Of a DNA stretch of 64,000 nt, positions 8,640-16,904 are shown in pieces. Below the pieces are notes generated by a model. It worked only from the letters and a program-made list of their open reading frames with translations. It ran no database searches and was not told the origin of the DNA. Position 1 is the first letter of the stretch. The number at the start of each line of letters is the position of its first letter. The stretch covers positions 1,948,501 through 2,012,500 of the forward strand of contig NZ_OY761445.1 in NCBI RefSeq assembly GCF_963664415.1. The letters are read 5' to 3'. Origin of the DNA: an uncultured Desulfobacter sp. Its GTDB lineage: Bacteria > Desulfobacterota > Desulfobacteria > Desulfobacterales > Desulfobacteraceae. The position numbers were made by a program, and so were the translations under genes.

Positions 8640-9458
8640 TTATTTTTGTAAATCGTGGGCGTCCAAAATAAAAGCGGCCCAAACCGGGTAGTGATCAGAT
8701 GGGAAAAGGCCATCAAAGGAATCTTGTATCACTTTTTCGGATACAGGAGACAGGCCGTTCCTGTAGAGTATCCAATCAATGTGAAGACCTGTTTCTTTCC
8801 CGGTAAAATCGTGGAAAGTGGTGACAGGTCTGCCGTCCAAGACCAAATCAAATCCACGGGACTTAAAACAGTGGTGGGCAGGCGCCCCCGGGGTAGCATT
8901 AAAGTCACCGGTAATGATCTGCGGCACGCCCTTTGGAAAACGTTGAAGAAATTCCATGACCAGACCGGCACTTTTCTGTTGGACCTCAGCAGTAAAATCA
9001 AAGTGGGTGTTGGCCATGAGCAAATACCGGTCATTCTTTTTAAACCATCCAATGACGCACTGCCGGGGCCATCTGGAACCGGGTAGCCGGGAGGGGATGC
9101 TTGGGGTATGGCTTAAAAAAAAGTGACGGTGACCCAGGCATTCCCAGGAGCGATCGAACAGAATCAGGTTGTTCTGCCACCACTTTTTCCCTCTATAGCG
9201 CCAGCCAATACAACCGTGGTGCGCCAGGGAACGGCTCAGAAATTCAGCCTGAAAATGGTTGACCTCCTGGAAGCCGATAAAATCACAGGGGTAGGTGTCC
9301 AGAATTTTCGCCACCAAAGGCGTCCTGTGTTCCCAGGCATGCGGGCCGTCCTTGGCAAGGCCGAACCGTAGATTAAACGTCATGACGGAGACCCGGTCAC
9401 CGGGCCGGTTTTTATTCTTTTCAAAGTCGGATATGGAGGAAATTTCTGCCATTACCAC
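8640..9458 (-). CDS. Endonuclease/exonuclease/phosphatase (EEP) family protein
   Basis: A 272-residue EEP-fold hydrolase. Diagnostic segments are VMTFNLRFG (metal-binding Asn), FIGFQEVN (catalytic Glu), MANTHFDF, ITGDFNATPG (Asp/Asn) and FPSDHYPVWA (Asp-His). Such enzymes cut DNA, RNA, phospholipid head groups or inositol phosphates, using Mg2+; this sequence is nearest to the small bacterial group often annotated simply as EEP family. No signal peptide is apparent, so a cytoplasmic site is likely. The start is uncertain because two ATG codons (9458, 9452) lack a clear ribosome site. It is convergent with the ferredoxin gene. Confidence 0.85.
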   Translation of the reverse strand: MVMAEISSISDFEKNKNRPGDRVSVMTFNLRFGLAKDGPHAWEHRTPLVAKILDTYPCDFIGFQEVNHFQAEFLSRSLAHHGCIGWRYRGKKWWQNNLILFDRSWECLGHRHFFLSHTPSIPSRLPGSRWPRQCVIGWFKKNDRYLLMANTHFDFTAEVQQKSAGLVMEFLQRFPKGVPQIITGDFNATPGAPAHHCFKSRGFDLVLDGRPVTTFHDFTGKETGLHIDWILYRNGLSPVSEKVIQDSFDGLFPSDHYPVWAAFILDAHDLQK

Positions 9459-9598
9459 ATAGGATGCAAAAATCCCTTCCGCCTGTCAACACCCGGTCGC
9501 CCCGACAGAGTCATAATGCATATAAATAATCCATCTGAACCGTTTAAAATTTGCCATCAGACTACGGACGATTAATTACAAGCCATTCTCCTATGTGC

Positions 9599-9628
9599 TT
9601 GACTGTTATCTATTTTTTTGCGTTAATA
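9599..9628 (+). promoter_or_regulatory. Putative sigma-70 promoter of argG
   Basis: TTGACT and TTAATA are separated by 18 bp in AT-rich DNA, about 80 bp before the argG start. No arginine operator was recognised. Confidence 0.4.
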
Positions 9629-9705
9629 TCTGGTATTTAAAGTAACACTCAGGACCGTAAAATATAATTTGCGGCCAAATACATAATGAATTGAAGGAGT
9701 TTTTA

Positions 9706-10932
9706 ATGGCAAAGGAAAAAGTGGTTCTGGCGTATTCAGGCGGACTGGATACGTCGGTTATCCTCAAATGGCTGCTGGAACAGGGTTACGAAGTATTTGC
9801 ATACATGGCCGACATCGGCCAGGATGAAGATTTTCAGGCCGCAGAACAAAAAGCCCTTAAAATCGGTGCGTCAAAAGTGTTCATCGAAGATATGAGAAAA
9901 GAATTTGTCACCGATTATATATTCCCCGTTTTCAAGTCAAATACGGTTTACGAAGGCCGCTATCTTTTAGGTACAGCCATTGCCCGCCCCATCATTGCCA
10001 AAAAGCAGATTGAAATCGCAAAACAAGTCGGCGCTCAATATGTATCCCACGGCGCCACAGGCAAAGGTAACGACCAGGTGCGGTTTGAGCTGTCTTACTA
10101 TGCCCTGAATCCGGCCATAAAAGTCATTGCACCGTGGAAAAATGCGGATTTTCTCAATGCCTTCCAGGGCCGTTCCGACCTTCTGAACTATGCCGAAAAA
10201 CACGGGATTCCCACCAAGCAGACAGCAGCCAAGCCCTACAGCGAAGATGACAACCTGCTGCACATTTCCCATGAGGCGGGCATCCTTGAAGATCCGGGCA
10301 CAATATGTGATGAAAGTATCTACTGCCGCACCGTATCCCCGGAACAGGCCCCGGACACCCCCACGCGCATCACCATTGAATTTAAAGACGGTATCCCGGT
10401 CAAGGTAAAAAATCTGGAAGACGGCACCGAAAAAACAGATGCATTAGATTTATTTTTGTATCTGAACCAAATAGGTTCCGAAAACGGCATCGGGCGTCTG
10501 GATATGGTAGAAAACCGATTTGTGGGCATCAAGTCCAGGGGGGTTTATGAGACACCGGGCGGTGCCATTCTGCACGAGGCACACAAGGACATTGAAGGTA
10601 TTGCCATGGACCGGGAGGTCATGCGTCTTCGGGATATGCTGGCGCCCCGCCTCGGAGAACTGGTCTACTACGGTTTCTGGTTCAGTCCGGAAATGGAATT
10701 TATCATGGCAGCCATTGACAAAAGCCAGGAACTCATTGACGGTGAAGTGACCCTGAAACTGTTCAAAGGAGTGGCCTATCCCATCGCCAGGACCTCACCA
10801 TCTTCTCTGTATAACCAGAACCTGTCCTCAATGGACATCACCGGCGGCTACAACCAGGAAGATGCCGAAGGCTTCATCCGTGTCAACGCCATCCGCCTTA
10901 TGGCCCACAGAGACATTACAGGTAGAAATTAA
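9706..10932 (+). CDS. argG: Argininosuccinate synthase
   Basis: A 408-residue cytoplasmic enzyme that joins citrulline and aspartate using ATP in arginine biosynthesis. The PP-loop ATP motif LAYSGGLDTSV is near the N-terminus, YVSHGATGKGNDQVRFE is the family signature, and the C-terminal half keeps DMVENRFVGIKSRGVYETPGG in order as conserved blocks. The length is normal. The start at 9706 is chosen because AAGGAG lies just upstream; the in-frame ATG five codons earlier would place that site inside the gene. It is monocistronic, with a very clear terminator directly after the stop. Confidence 0.97.
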   Translation: MAKEKVVLAYSGGLDTSVILKWLLEQGYEVFAYMADIGQDEDFQAAEQKALKIGASKVFIEDMRKEFVTDYIFPVFKSNTVYEGRYLLGTAIARPIIAKKQIEIAKQVGAQYVSHGATGKGNDQVRFELSYYALNPAIKVIAPWKNADFLNAFQGRSDLLNYAEKHGIPTKQTAAKPYSEDDNLLHISHEAGILEDPGTICDESIYCRTVSPEQAPDTPTRITIEFKDGIPVKVKNLEDGTEKTDALDLFLYLNQIGSENGIGRLDMVENRFVGIKSRGVYETPGGAILHEAHKDIEGIAMDREVMRLRDMLAPRLGELVYYGFWFSPEMEFIMAAIDKSQELIDGEVTLKLFKGVAYPIARTSPSSLYNQNLSSMDITGGYNQEDAEGFIRVNAIRLMAHRDITGRN

Positions 10933-10941
10933 AAATATTTA

Positions 10942-10976
10942 AAACTCCGACATGACGTTTAGTCATGTCGGAGTTT
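10942..10976 (+). terminator. Rho-independent terminator of argG
   Basis: The perfect 15-bp stem AAACTCCGACATGAC / GTCATGTCGGAGTTT with a five-base loop is followed by a T run. Confidence 0.92.
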
Positions 10977-11069
10977 TTGTTTTTCTTTAAATCTAACATT
11001 CAAAATATCGAAAACTAACGCTTACCGGTCGTTTTTATAGTAAATAAATACAATCAAGGGGTGTCAGGA

Positions 11070-13565
11070 ATGCCTGAAAAATTGCCCATAATGGTATTTC
11101 CGGTCGTATTGCTTGCACTGGTGCCGGCATGCGCTTCGGATAGCCTGGTAGCTGCGTCCCCGAACATGGCGGTTCTTTTAACCGCTGTGGGGATGGCTCT
11201 GCTGTTTGGATTTCTGGTGTGCCTTATCTGGACGCGAGCGCTGCACAGACTGGTATCCAAGCGGACCAATGAGCTGCGCCAGAGTGAACTGCGTTATCGA
11301 AGCATATCCGAGGATATGCCCATAATGATCTGCCGTTTTCTGCCTGGCGGCAAACTGACCTATGTCAATGCGGCTTATAGTAAATATTTTGCCAAAACGG
11401 CAGAGACACTCATAGGCTCCTGTTTTTTGTCACTTATCCCCGAGGAAGACCACAAGCAGGTTATGGATGCGTTATCCGCCCTGACGCCGGAATCTCCGTC
11501 TCAGTCCCATGAACATAGAGTGCATGGATCCGATGGCGAAACCCGATGGCATCGTTGGACCAACCGGGCGCTGTTTGATGCCCAAGGAAAGGTCGTCGAT
11601 TTCCAATCCATTGGTGAAGACATCACCGAATGGAAGCAGACAACGGAACGACTCTCCTATGTCATCCAGGGCATCAATGCGGGCACGTGGGAGTGGAACG
11701 TGCAGACCGGGGAGATAATATTCAACGAACGCTGGGCCGAAATTATCGGTTATACCCTGGACGAAATATCACCCGTATCTGTAGAAACGTGGACTAAATT
11801 CTGCCACCCCGACGATATAGAAGAATCTAAGTGGCGGCTACGGATGTGTTTTGACGGTCGTGCCGAGTATTATAACTATGAATCTCGTATGCGTCATAAA
11901 AACGGTGAGTGGATATGGGCCCTTGACCGTGGAAAAGTCATCACCTGGACCCAGGACGGCAAACCGGAATGGATGTACGGCACACATCAGGATATCACCC
12001 AACGAAAAGAGGCAGAGGCAAAGCTCAAAGCCAACGAGGCAAAACTGCGGCTGATGATCGAACAGTCACCTTTAGGTGTCTGCATCAATGATTTGGACGG
12101 CACTTTCATATCTGCCAATCCAGCATATCAAAAACTTACGGGTTATACCGAAGAAGAGCTCAAAAAACGTACATTCTTTGATCTAACGCATCCCGACGAT
12201 CTCCCTGAAAGCAAGCGGCTTTTCCATGGCATGACCTTTAAGGACGCAGCCCCGTTCCGTATGAAAAAAAAATATATCCGTAAAGATGGCTCTGAAATTT
12301 CTGTCATCATCCATACAGCACCGATTTGCGATCCTTCTGGTGCACCGCTGTTCGGGCTGGCGTTTATTGAAGACACAACAAAGCGGAAAAAGGCCAAAAA
12401 AGAACGTGAAGAACTCCAGGGGCAGTTATCCCAAGCCCAGAAGATGGAAGCCGTGGGGCGTCTTGCAGGCGGTGTAGCGCACGATTTCAACAACATGTTG
12501 GCGATTATCCTCGGTAACACGGAGATGGCCATGGAATATTTAGATCCCGAGCATCCCGTTCATGGTGATCTCAAAGAAATAAAAAAAGCTGCCGAACGTT
12601 CCACCAATCTGGTCCGGCAACTGCTGGCCTTTGCCCGCAAACAAACCATATCTCCTGAAGTACTGGACCTGAACATAACCGTGGCGGGCATGATCAAAAT
12701 GTTAAAACGGCTTATCGGCGAGGACATTGATCTGGTCTGGTTGCCGGGCAAGAACTTGTGGGCCGTCAAAATAGATCCCGGCCAGATCGACCAAATCCTG
12801 GCCAACCTGTGTGTCAATGCCCGGGACGCCATTGCAGGCGTAGGTAAAATGACCATTGAAACGGGCAATGTTTCATTGGATGAAGCTTACTGTGCCGTTC
12901 ACGCAGGTTTTAAGCCTGGGGAATATGCGATGCTGGCAGTGAGCGACAATGGTTGCGGAATGGATGCCCGAACGTGCAACAAGGTCTTCGAACCCTTTTT
13001 CACTACCAAGGCACAGGACAAAGGCACCGGCCTTGGCCTGTCCACCGTATATGGCGCGGTCAAGCAAAACCGGGGATTTATTAACGTTTACAGCGAACCG
13101 GACCAGGGAACAACATTCAGAATCTATTTGCCTCACCACAGGACTGACGATGTCCCATTGCCGGACCAACGGTCGGAAATCCTATCCGGGGGGGCCTATG
13201 AGACAATTCTTCTGGTGGAAGACGAGCCGCCTATTCTAAAAGTAACCATGCGGATGTTAGAACGAAATGGATATACCGTGGTTGCCGCCTCAACCCCAGG
13301 GGAGGCCATAGAACTTGCCCATTCATACAGCGGCAAGATTCACCTGCTCATGACCGACGTAATCATGCCTGAAATGAACGGTCGCGATCTGGCCAAAAAC
13401 ATCTGTAATCACTATCCCGATCTCAAGTGTCTGTTCATGTCCGGATACACGGCTAACGTGATTGCACACCACGGTGTCTTGGCCAAGGACGTGAACTTCA
13501 TTCAAAAACCGTTCTCCAAAGGTGACCTGACCGTCAAATTGCGGGAGGTGCTGGATAAAAAATAA
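11070..13565 (+). CDS. Hybrid sensor histidine kinase with three PAS domains and a receiver
   Basis: An 831-residue membrane kinase. A signal/lipobox-like N-terminus (VLLALVPAC) is followed by one transmembrane helix (about residues 30-55), three PAS/PAC units (about 70-190, 200-320, 325-450), HisKA with the box VAHDFNNMLA, HATPase with SDNGCGMD, FEPFFTTK and GTGLGLS, and a C-terminal receiver domain whose phospho-accepting Asp is in LLMTDVIMPEMNG and whose conserved Lys is in FIQKPF. The receiver suggests a phosphorelay to a separate Hpt protein. The ATG at 11070 has AAGGGG eight bases upstream; a GTG three codons earlier overlaps that site. No regulator gene is adjacent, so the output is unknown. 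Confidence 0.93.
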   Translation: MPEKLPIMVFPVVLLALVPACASDSLVAASPNMAVLLTAVGMALLFGFLVCLIWTRALHRLVSKRTNELRQSELRYRSISEDMPIMICRFLPGGKLTYVNAAYSKYFAKTAETLIGSCFLSLIPEEDHKQVMDALSALTPESPSQSHEHRVHGSDGETRWHRWTNRALFDAQGKVVDFQSIGEDITEWKQTTERLSYVIQGINAGTWEWNVQTGEIIFNERWAEIIGYTLDEISPVSVETWTKFCHPDDIEESKWRLRMCFDGRAEYYNYESRMRHKNGEWIWALDRGKVITWTQDGKPEWMYGTHQDITQRKEAEAKLKANEAKLRLMIEQSPLGVCINDLDGTFISANPAYQKLTGYTEEELKKRTFFDLTHPDDLPESKRLFHGMTFKDAAPFRMKKKYIRKDGSEISVIIHTAPICDPSGAPLFGLAFIEDTTKRKKAKKEREELQGQLSQAQKMEAVGRLAGGVAHDFNNMLAIILGNTEMAMEYLDPEHPVHGDLKEIKKAAERSTNLVRQLLAFARKQTISPEVLDLNITVAGMIKMLKRLIGEDIDLVWLPGKNLWAVKIDPGQIDQILANLCVNARDAIAGVGKMTIETGNVSLDEAYCAVHAGFKPGEYAMLAVSDNGCGMDARTCNKVFEPFFTTKAQDKGTGLGLSTVYGAVKQNRGFINVYSEPDQGTTFRIYLPHHRTDDVPLPDQRSEILSGGAYETILLVEDEPPILKVTMRMLERNGYTVVAASTPGEAIELAHSYSGKIHLLMTDVIMPEMNGRDLAKNICNHYPDLKCLFMSGYTANVIAHHGVLAKDVNFIQKPFSKGDLTVKLREVLDKK

Positions 13566-13683
13566 CGGCTGTAGGCCCACCTGGTCTATTAACACCCAGG
13601 CTTAGCCCACAACACAGTTTAAAAGGCCTGAGTCATTCTCCATACCTGCTTATAAAACAATACAAAAAGAATCAAGGAGTTCC

Positions 13684-14634
13684 ATGAGATATAATCATAT
13701 ATTCGGTCCGGTCCCTTCAAGGCGCCTCGGGCTTTCGTTAGGCGTAGATCTTGTCCGTCACAAAACTTGTTCACTGGATTGTATTTACTGCGAGTGCGGC
13801 CCGACCACCGACCTTACACTGAAGCGAGCGGCATATGTTCCCTTTTATGAGGTTAAAGCAGAATTAGCCCATTACTTTGACAATCATCCTGACCCGGACT
13901 ATGTAACCTTTTCAGGGTCTGGAGAGCCTACCTTAAGTCCGGACATCGGCAGAATCATTGACTTTATCAAAGAAAAAAAGCCCAAAATCCGGGTGGCTGT
14001 ACTGACCAATGCCACCTTGCTGTCAGACCCTGCTGTCAGAAAGGATTTAAACCGGGCCGATCTGGTTATGCCCTCCCTGGATGCCGTAACCCCCGAAACC
14101 TTTGAAAAAATCAACCGGCCTGCCGGACAGCTTGATATCCATGAGGTTATTGAGGGACTTAAAGCGTTTGCCGGGTCTTTCCAGGGAGAGCTGTGGCTGG
14201 AGGTGTTTATCCTGCCAGGGGTCAACGATGCAAAAAAAGAACTTGAACCCCTGGGCGAAATTATTCGGGAAATAAAGCCCACCCGGGTTCAGCTTAACAC
14301 CCTGGACCGGCCCGGGGCTGTAGCAGGGCTTAAACCGGCTTCAAAACAGGACCTTGACCGGGTGGCCGGAATCATTAATGCGGCCAATGTGGAGATCATT
14401 GCTCGTGTAAAGGATCTGACATCAGGGGACCAGATCAGCGACGCAAAAATGGAAGCCATGGTTATTGAAACCATTCACCGCCGCCCCTGCACTGTAGAAG
14501 ACCTGACTGCGGCGTTGAACCTTGAGAAAGGAAAACTTGAAATCTTGATAAAACGGCTGATCTTGGAAAACAAAATTGAATCAGTTCACCAGGAGCGGGG
14601 AACGTTTTACCAGACCATAAAAAGACCTCTGTAA
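13684..14634 (+). CDS. Radical SAM protein (COG0731-like) with C-terminal winged-helix region
   Basis: A 316-residue protein. The N-terminal half is a radical SAM core with the cluster-binding motif CSLDCIYCEC (CxxxCxxC) and the SAM-contact GSGEPTL. Residues 245-316 look like a small winged-helix domain (RRPCTVEDLTAALNLEKGK...KIESV). This architecture belongs to the COG0731 group, often labelled wyosine-type radical SAM proteins, but bacterial members have no established reaction. It is a stand-alone gene starting with ATG after AAGGAG and is followed by a small hairpin. Confidence 0.85.
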   Translation: MRYNHIFGPVPSRRLGLSLGVDLVRHKTCSLDCIYCECGPTTDLTLKRAAYVPFYEVKAELAHYFDNHPDPDYVTFSGSGEPTLSPDIGRIIDFIKEKKPKIRVAVLTNATLLSDPAVRKDLNRADLVMPSLDAVTPETFEKINRPAGQLDIHEVIEGLKAFAGSFQGELWLEVFILPGVNDAKKELEPLGEIIREIKPTRVQLNTLDRPGAVAGLKPASKQDLDRVAGIINAANVEIIARVKDLTSGDQISDAKMEAMVIETIHRRPCTVEDLTAALNLEKGKLEILIKRLILENKIESVHQERGTFYQTIKRPL

Positions 14635-14644
14635 AAAACAGCTT

Positions 14645-14676
14645 TTTGTCCGGTTTCTGAAGGGAATCCGGACAAA
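14645..14676 (+). terminator. Hairpin downstream of the radical SAM gene
   Basis: TTTGTCCGG and CCGGACAAA pair around a 14-base loop. The T-tract is weak, so termination may be partial, and the next small gene begins only 24 bp later. Confidence 0.5.
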
Positions 14677-14699
14677 TCAAAAATATTTATGGAGCATTT

Positions 14700-14873
14700 A
14701 TGGAAAATCGTTTTGGCACAACATCAGATATGATCGTCCAGGAAGTAGAAAATAATGGGATCACCCAGTTGATTGCCATTGACAGCAAGGGGCTGTATCT
14801 AACCACTCAGGATCGGGTGAACCGGATGCTGGAATTTCTGGCCAGGAAGGCAGATCCTAAACCCAATGCATGA
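14700..14873 (+). pseudogene. Truncated copy of the 101-aa MENR-family small protein
   Basis: This 57-residue frame (MENRFGTTSDMIVQEVENNG...) matches residues 1-43 of the intact small protein encoded at 41293-41598 almost residue for residue, including the ribosome-site context GGAGCAT-ATGGAAAATCG. After DRVNRM the similarity stops and the last 14 codons are antisense to the end of the FGE-like fragment on the other strand. A recombination junction near 14,825-14,835 therefore removed the C-terminal half. Expression is possible because the start region is intact. The family is unknown to me. Confidence 0.7.
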
Positions 14874-15335
14874 CAGGCTGAGGTCAGGAGGAAACCAGTC
14901 CCGGCCTGCCGCACGAACGCACCAGGAGAGATTAACCCAGCAACCACCCCGGATCACACGGTTATTGCCGCGCCCCCAATTCACATGAGGATTATTGCGG
15001 ATATGCTTTGAATAGGCATTATTGCTGTATATATCAGAACACCACTCCCAGACATTTCCGCTCATATCAAAAAGTCCAAAACCATTGGGAGCTTTCATCC
15101 CAACCCGATGGGTTCTGTTTTCGCTGTTGACGCTAAACCACGCAAAACGATCGGCCCTGTTCCCACCGGCAAACATTTCATTTCTTCCTCCACTCTTTGC
15201 CGCATATTCCCATTGGGCTTCTGACGGGAGCATAAATTGTTTTCCGGACAATTGATTTAATTTTGAAATAAATTTTTGAACATCATTCCAAGATATATTT
15301 TCAACTGGCAATGTATCTGCTAAAACGGCACTCTT
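14799..15335 (-). pseudogene. 5'-truncated formylglycine-generating-enzyme/sulfatase-modifying domain
   Basis: The frame shows classic FGE-family blocks: PVENISWNDVQ, LPSEAQWEYAAKSGG, GLFDMSGNVWEWCSD, RVIRGGCW, a RAAGRDW-like segment and a terminal GFRICLP. The normal first 60-80 residues of the domain are absent and there is no ATG. Instead the frame continues directly, in phase, into the TAG stop of the preceding dynamin-like gene. The 3' end overlaps the truncated small gene on the other strand. Family members oxidise a sulfatase cysteine or act as C-lectin-like or ergothioneine-type proteins. I read this as a remnant of the operon's last gene, lost by deletions on both sides; an amber-separated fusion with the GTPase is a less likely alternative. 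Confidence 0.75.
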
Positions 15336-16904
15336 CTAAATGTAAAGGTATCTCCTGGCCTCCTTCAAATGGAACAGAACTCTCTGATACGAACGTGCCA
15401 GGATTGATGCTGCGAAAATGGTTCTACGATCCGTATCCAGGAAATCATTTGCCTTATTATGCCAAGACTGTTGATATTTTTCGGCAGTAGAAATTAATGT
15501 GTCCAGGCTGGTATTTTCATCCCCCCCCAGGCGTTCCCAGCAGGAAGAACCAAACTCACCGGTAACAGCGAGCAGTTGCTCTGCTTCAACATTGGAAAAT
15601 TTGAGTTTCCCCTCATAGTAGCTCTGCAAAACTTGAAACTCCTGAAAAGAAATTTGGTTACTTTCAAGTGCTTCAAACTTACCATTGATCGCATCAATTG
15701 TTTTTCTATGGGTGTCAGAAAGCGTTTGATACGACTTGAAACAGCTTGCTTTTACTTGTTTAAAACAGTTGTGCAGTTTAATTAAAAAGGAACGGTTGCC
15801 GAAATGGGATTGAATACAAGTTAACAGTGCTTGAAACCCGCTCAATTCAATCAATGCCTTACACAGTTCCTCCTGATTATTTACGCCGGATTGAACAAGG
15901 CGGTATGCCTCGTTTATGCCATATTGTCCCAGCCGTTCCAGCAGGGCTTGCCGCAACTGCGAAGATACCGGGATATCGTCATATTCCCGAAACGCAAATC
16001 TTTTGTTGTTGCGAAGAAGCTTTTCAAACCGTGTTTTTTGTATTTTAGATAAAACCAGAAGAGTTTCAAATTCTTGTTGCGTTAAGGTTTTTGCACCAAA
16101 TGCCAGAAGCCCGCATACCGGATAAATTCTGTAAAATAATTTCTTAACGGATGGATGGCCGTCCATCAATCCTCTGGCGATTTTTTCTCCGGAAGACTTT
16201 GGCGAATCAACACTTGGCCAATACGCATCAATTTTATTGAGAATACCAATGGCATTGATGGGTGATGCACCTTGCAGTACGTCGCCATGAAACTCCTCCA
16301 TCAAAGATTGATCCGTGTTGGCAAGACTTTGATTAAAAAGGAAAAGAACTGCATCAGCACCCCTGGCAGCAGACTGGGTGGCCTCATCCACATTTGCCGG
16401 ACTAAGACCTAAAAAATCCATTGTATTTTTAGAATCATCAACAAAAAAAGATTCTAAACCGGGTGTGTCTATGAGATGAAATGATTTCAGGACATTGTTT
16501 GGATAAAAGACTTCAAGGTACTTAATTCGAAGGAGAAAGTCCTTTCTCGCCTCATTCCTGCGTGTCAGGGATTCCAACTGCTCCATAGAGTGGAACTCCG
16601 GTGGTGCATCGTCTTTAAAGTGCACACAAATACTTTGATTTTCTGCATATTTCAGCCAGTTTACATTAAAGGTGAGCTCCTTATTACCGGTTGCAACAAT
16701 TTTTTCGCCCAAAAGGGCATTCATCAATGTCGATTTTCCGGTCTTGATTTTTCCGACAACAGCCACCCGCATGGGTTGATACAGCTGTTCATGAAATTTA
16801 TACAACTCATGTTTAAGGCTTTGAAGGGGTTCTGTCTCTCCAATTTGGGTGTATGCAAATTGAAAAATCTGTTCGACCTCGTCCTTTAACAGGGTTTCAT
16901 GCAT
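15336..16904 (-). CDS. Dynamin-like GTPase (second of pair)
   Basis: A 522-residue protein with a dynamin-family GTPase domain: G1 P-loop GKIKTGKSTLMNAL, G3 DTPGLES and G4 NKID, spaced over about residues 50-240. The rest is mainly helical, as expected for the neck/stalk of bacterial dynamin-like proteins. Such GTPases bind and remodel membranes and often work as unlike pairs. The ATG at 16904 overlaps the stop of the preceding GTPase gene in ATGCATGA, an arrangement that couples translation and favours stoichiometric partners; an upstream in-frame start at 16985 would lie deep inside that gene. The C-terminus ends KEARRYLYI and a TAG in phase with the FGE fragment. Confidence 0.88.
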   Translation of the reverse strand: MHETLLKDEVEQIFQFAYTQIGETEPLQSLKHELYKFHEQLYQPMRVAVVGKIKTGKSTLMNALLGEKIVATGNKELTFNVNWLKYAENQSICVHFKDDAPPEFHSMEQLESLTRRNEARKDFLLRIKYLEVFYPNNVLKSFHLIDTPGLESFFVDDSKNTMDFLGLSPANVDEATQSAARGADAVLFLFNQSLANTDQSLMEEFHGDVLQGASPINAIGILNKIDAYWPSVDSPKSSGEKIARGLMDGHPSVKKLFYRIYPVCGLLAFGAKTLTQQEFETLLVLSKIQKTRFEKLLRNNKRFAFREYDDIPVSSQLRQALLERLGQYGINEAYRLVQSGVNNQEELCKALIELSGFQALLTCIQSHFGNRSFLIKLHNCFKQVKASCFKSYQTLSDTHRKTIDAINGKFEALESNQISFQEFQVLQSYYEGKLKFSNVEAEQLLAVTGEFGSSCWERLGGDENTSLDTLISTAEKYQQSWHNKANDFLDTDRRTIFAASILARSYQRVLFHLKEARRYLYI

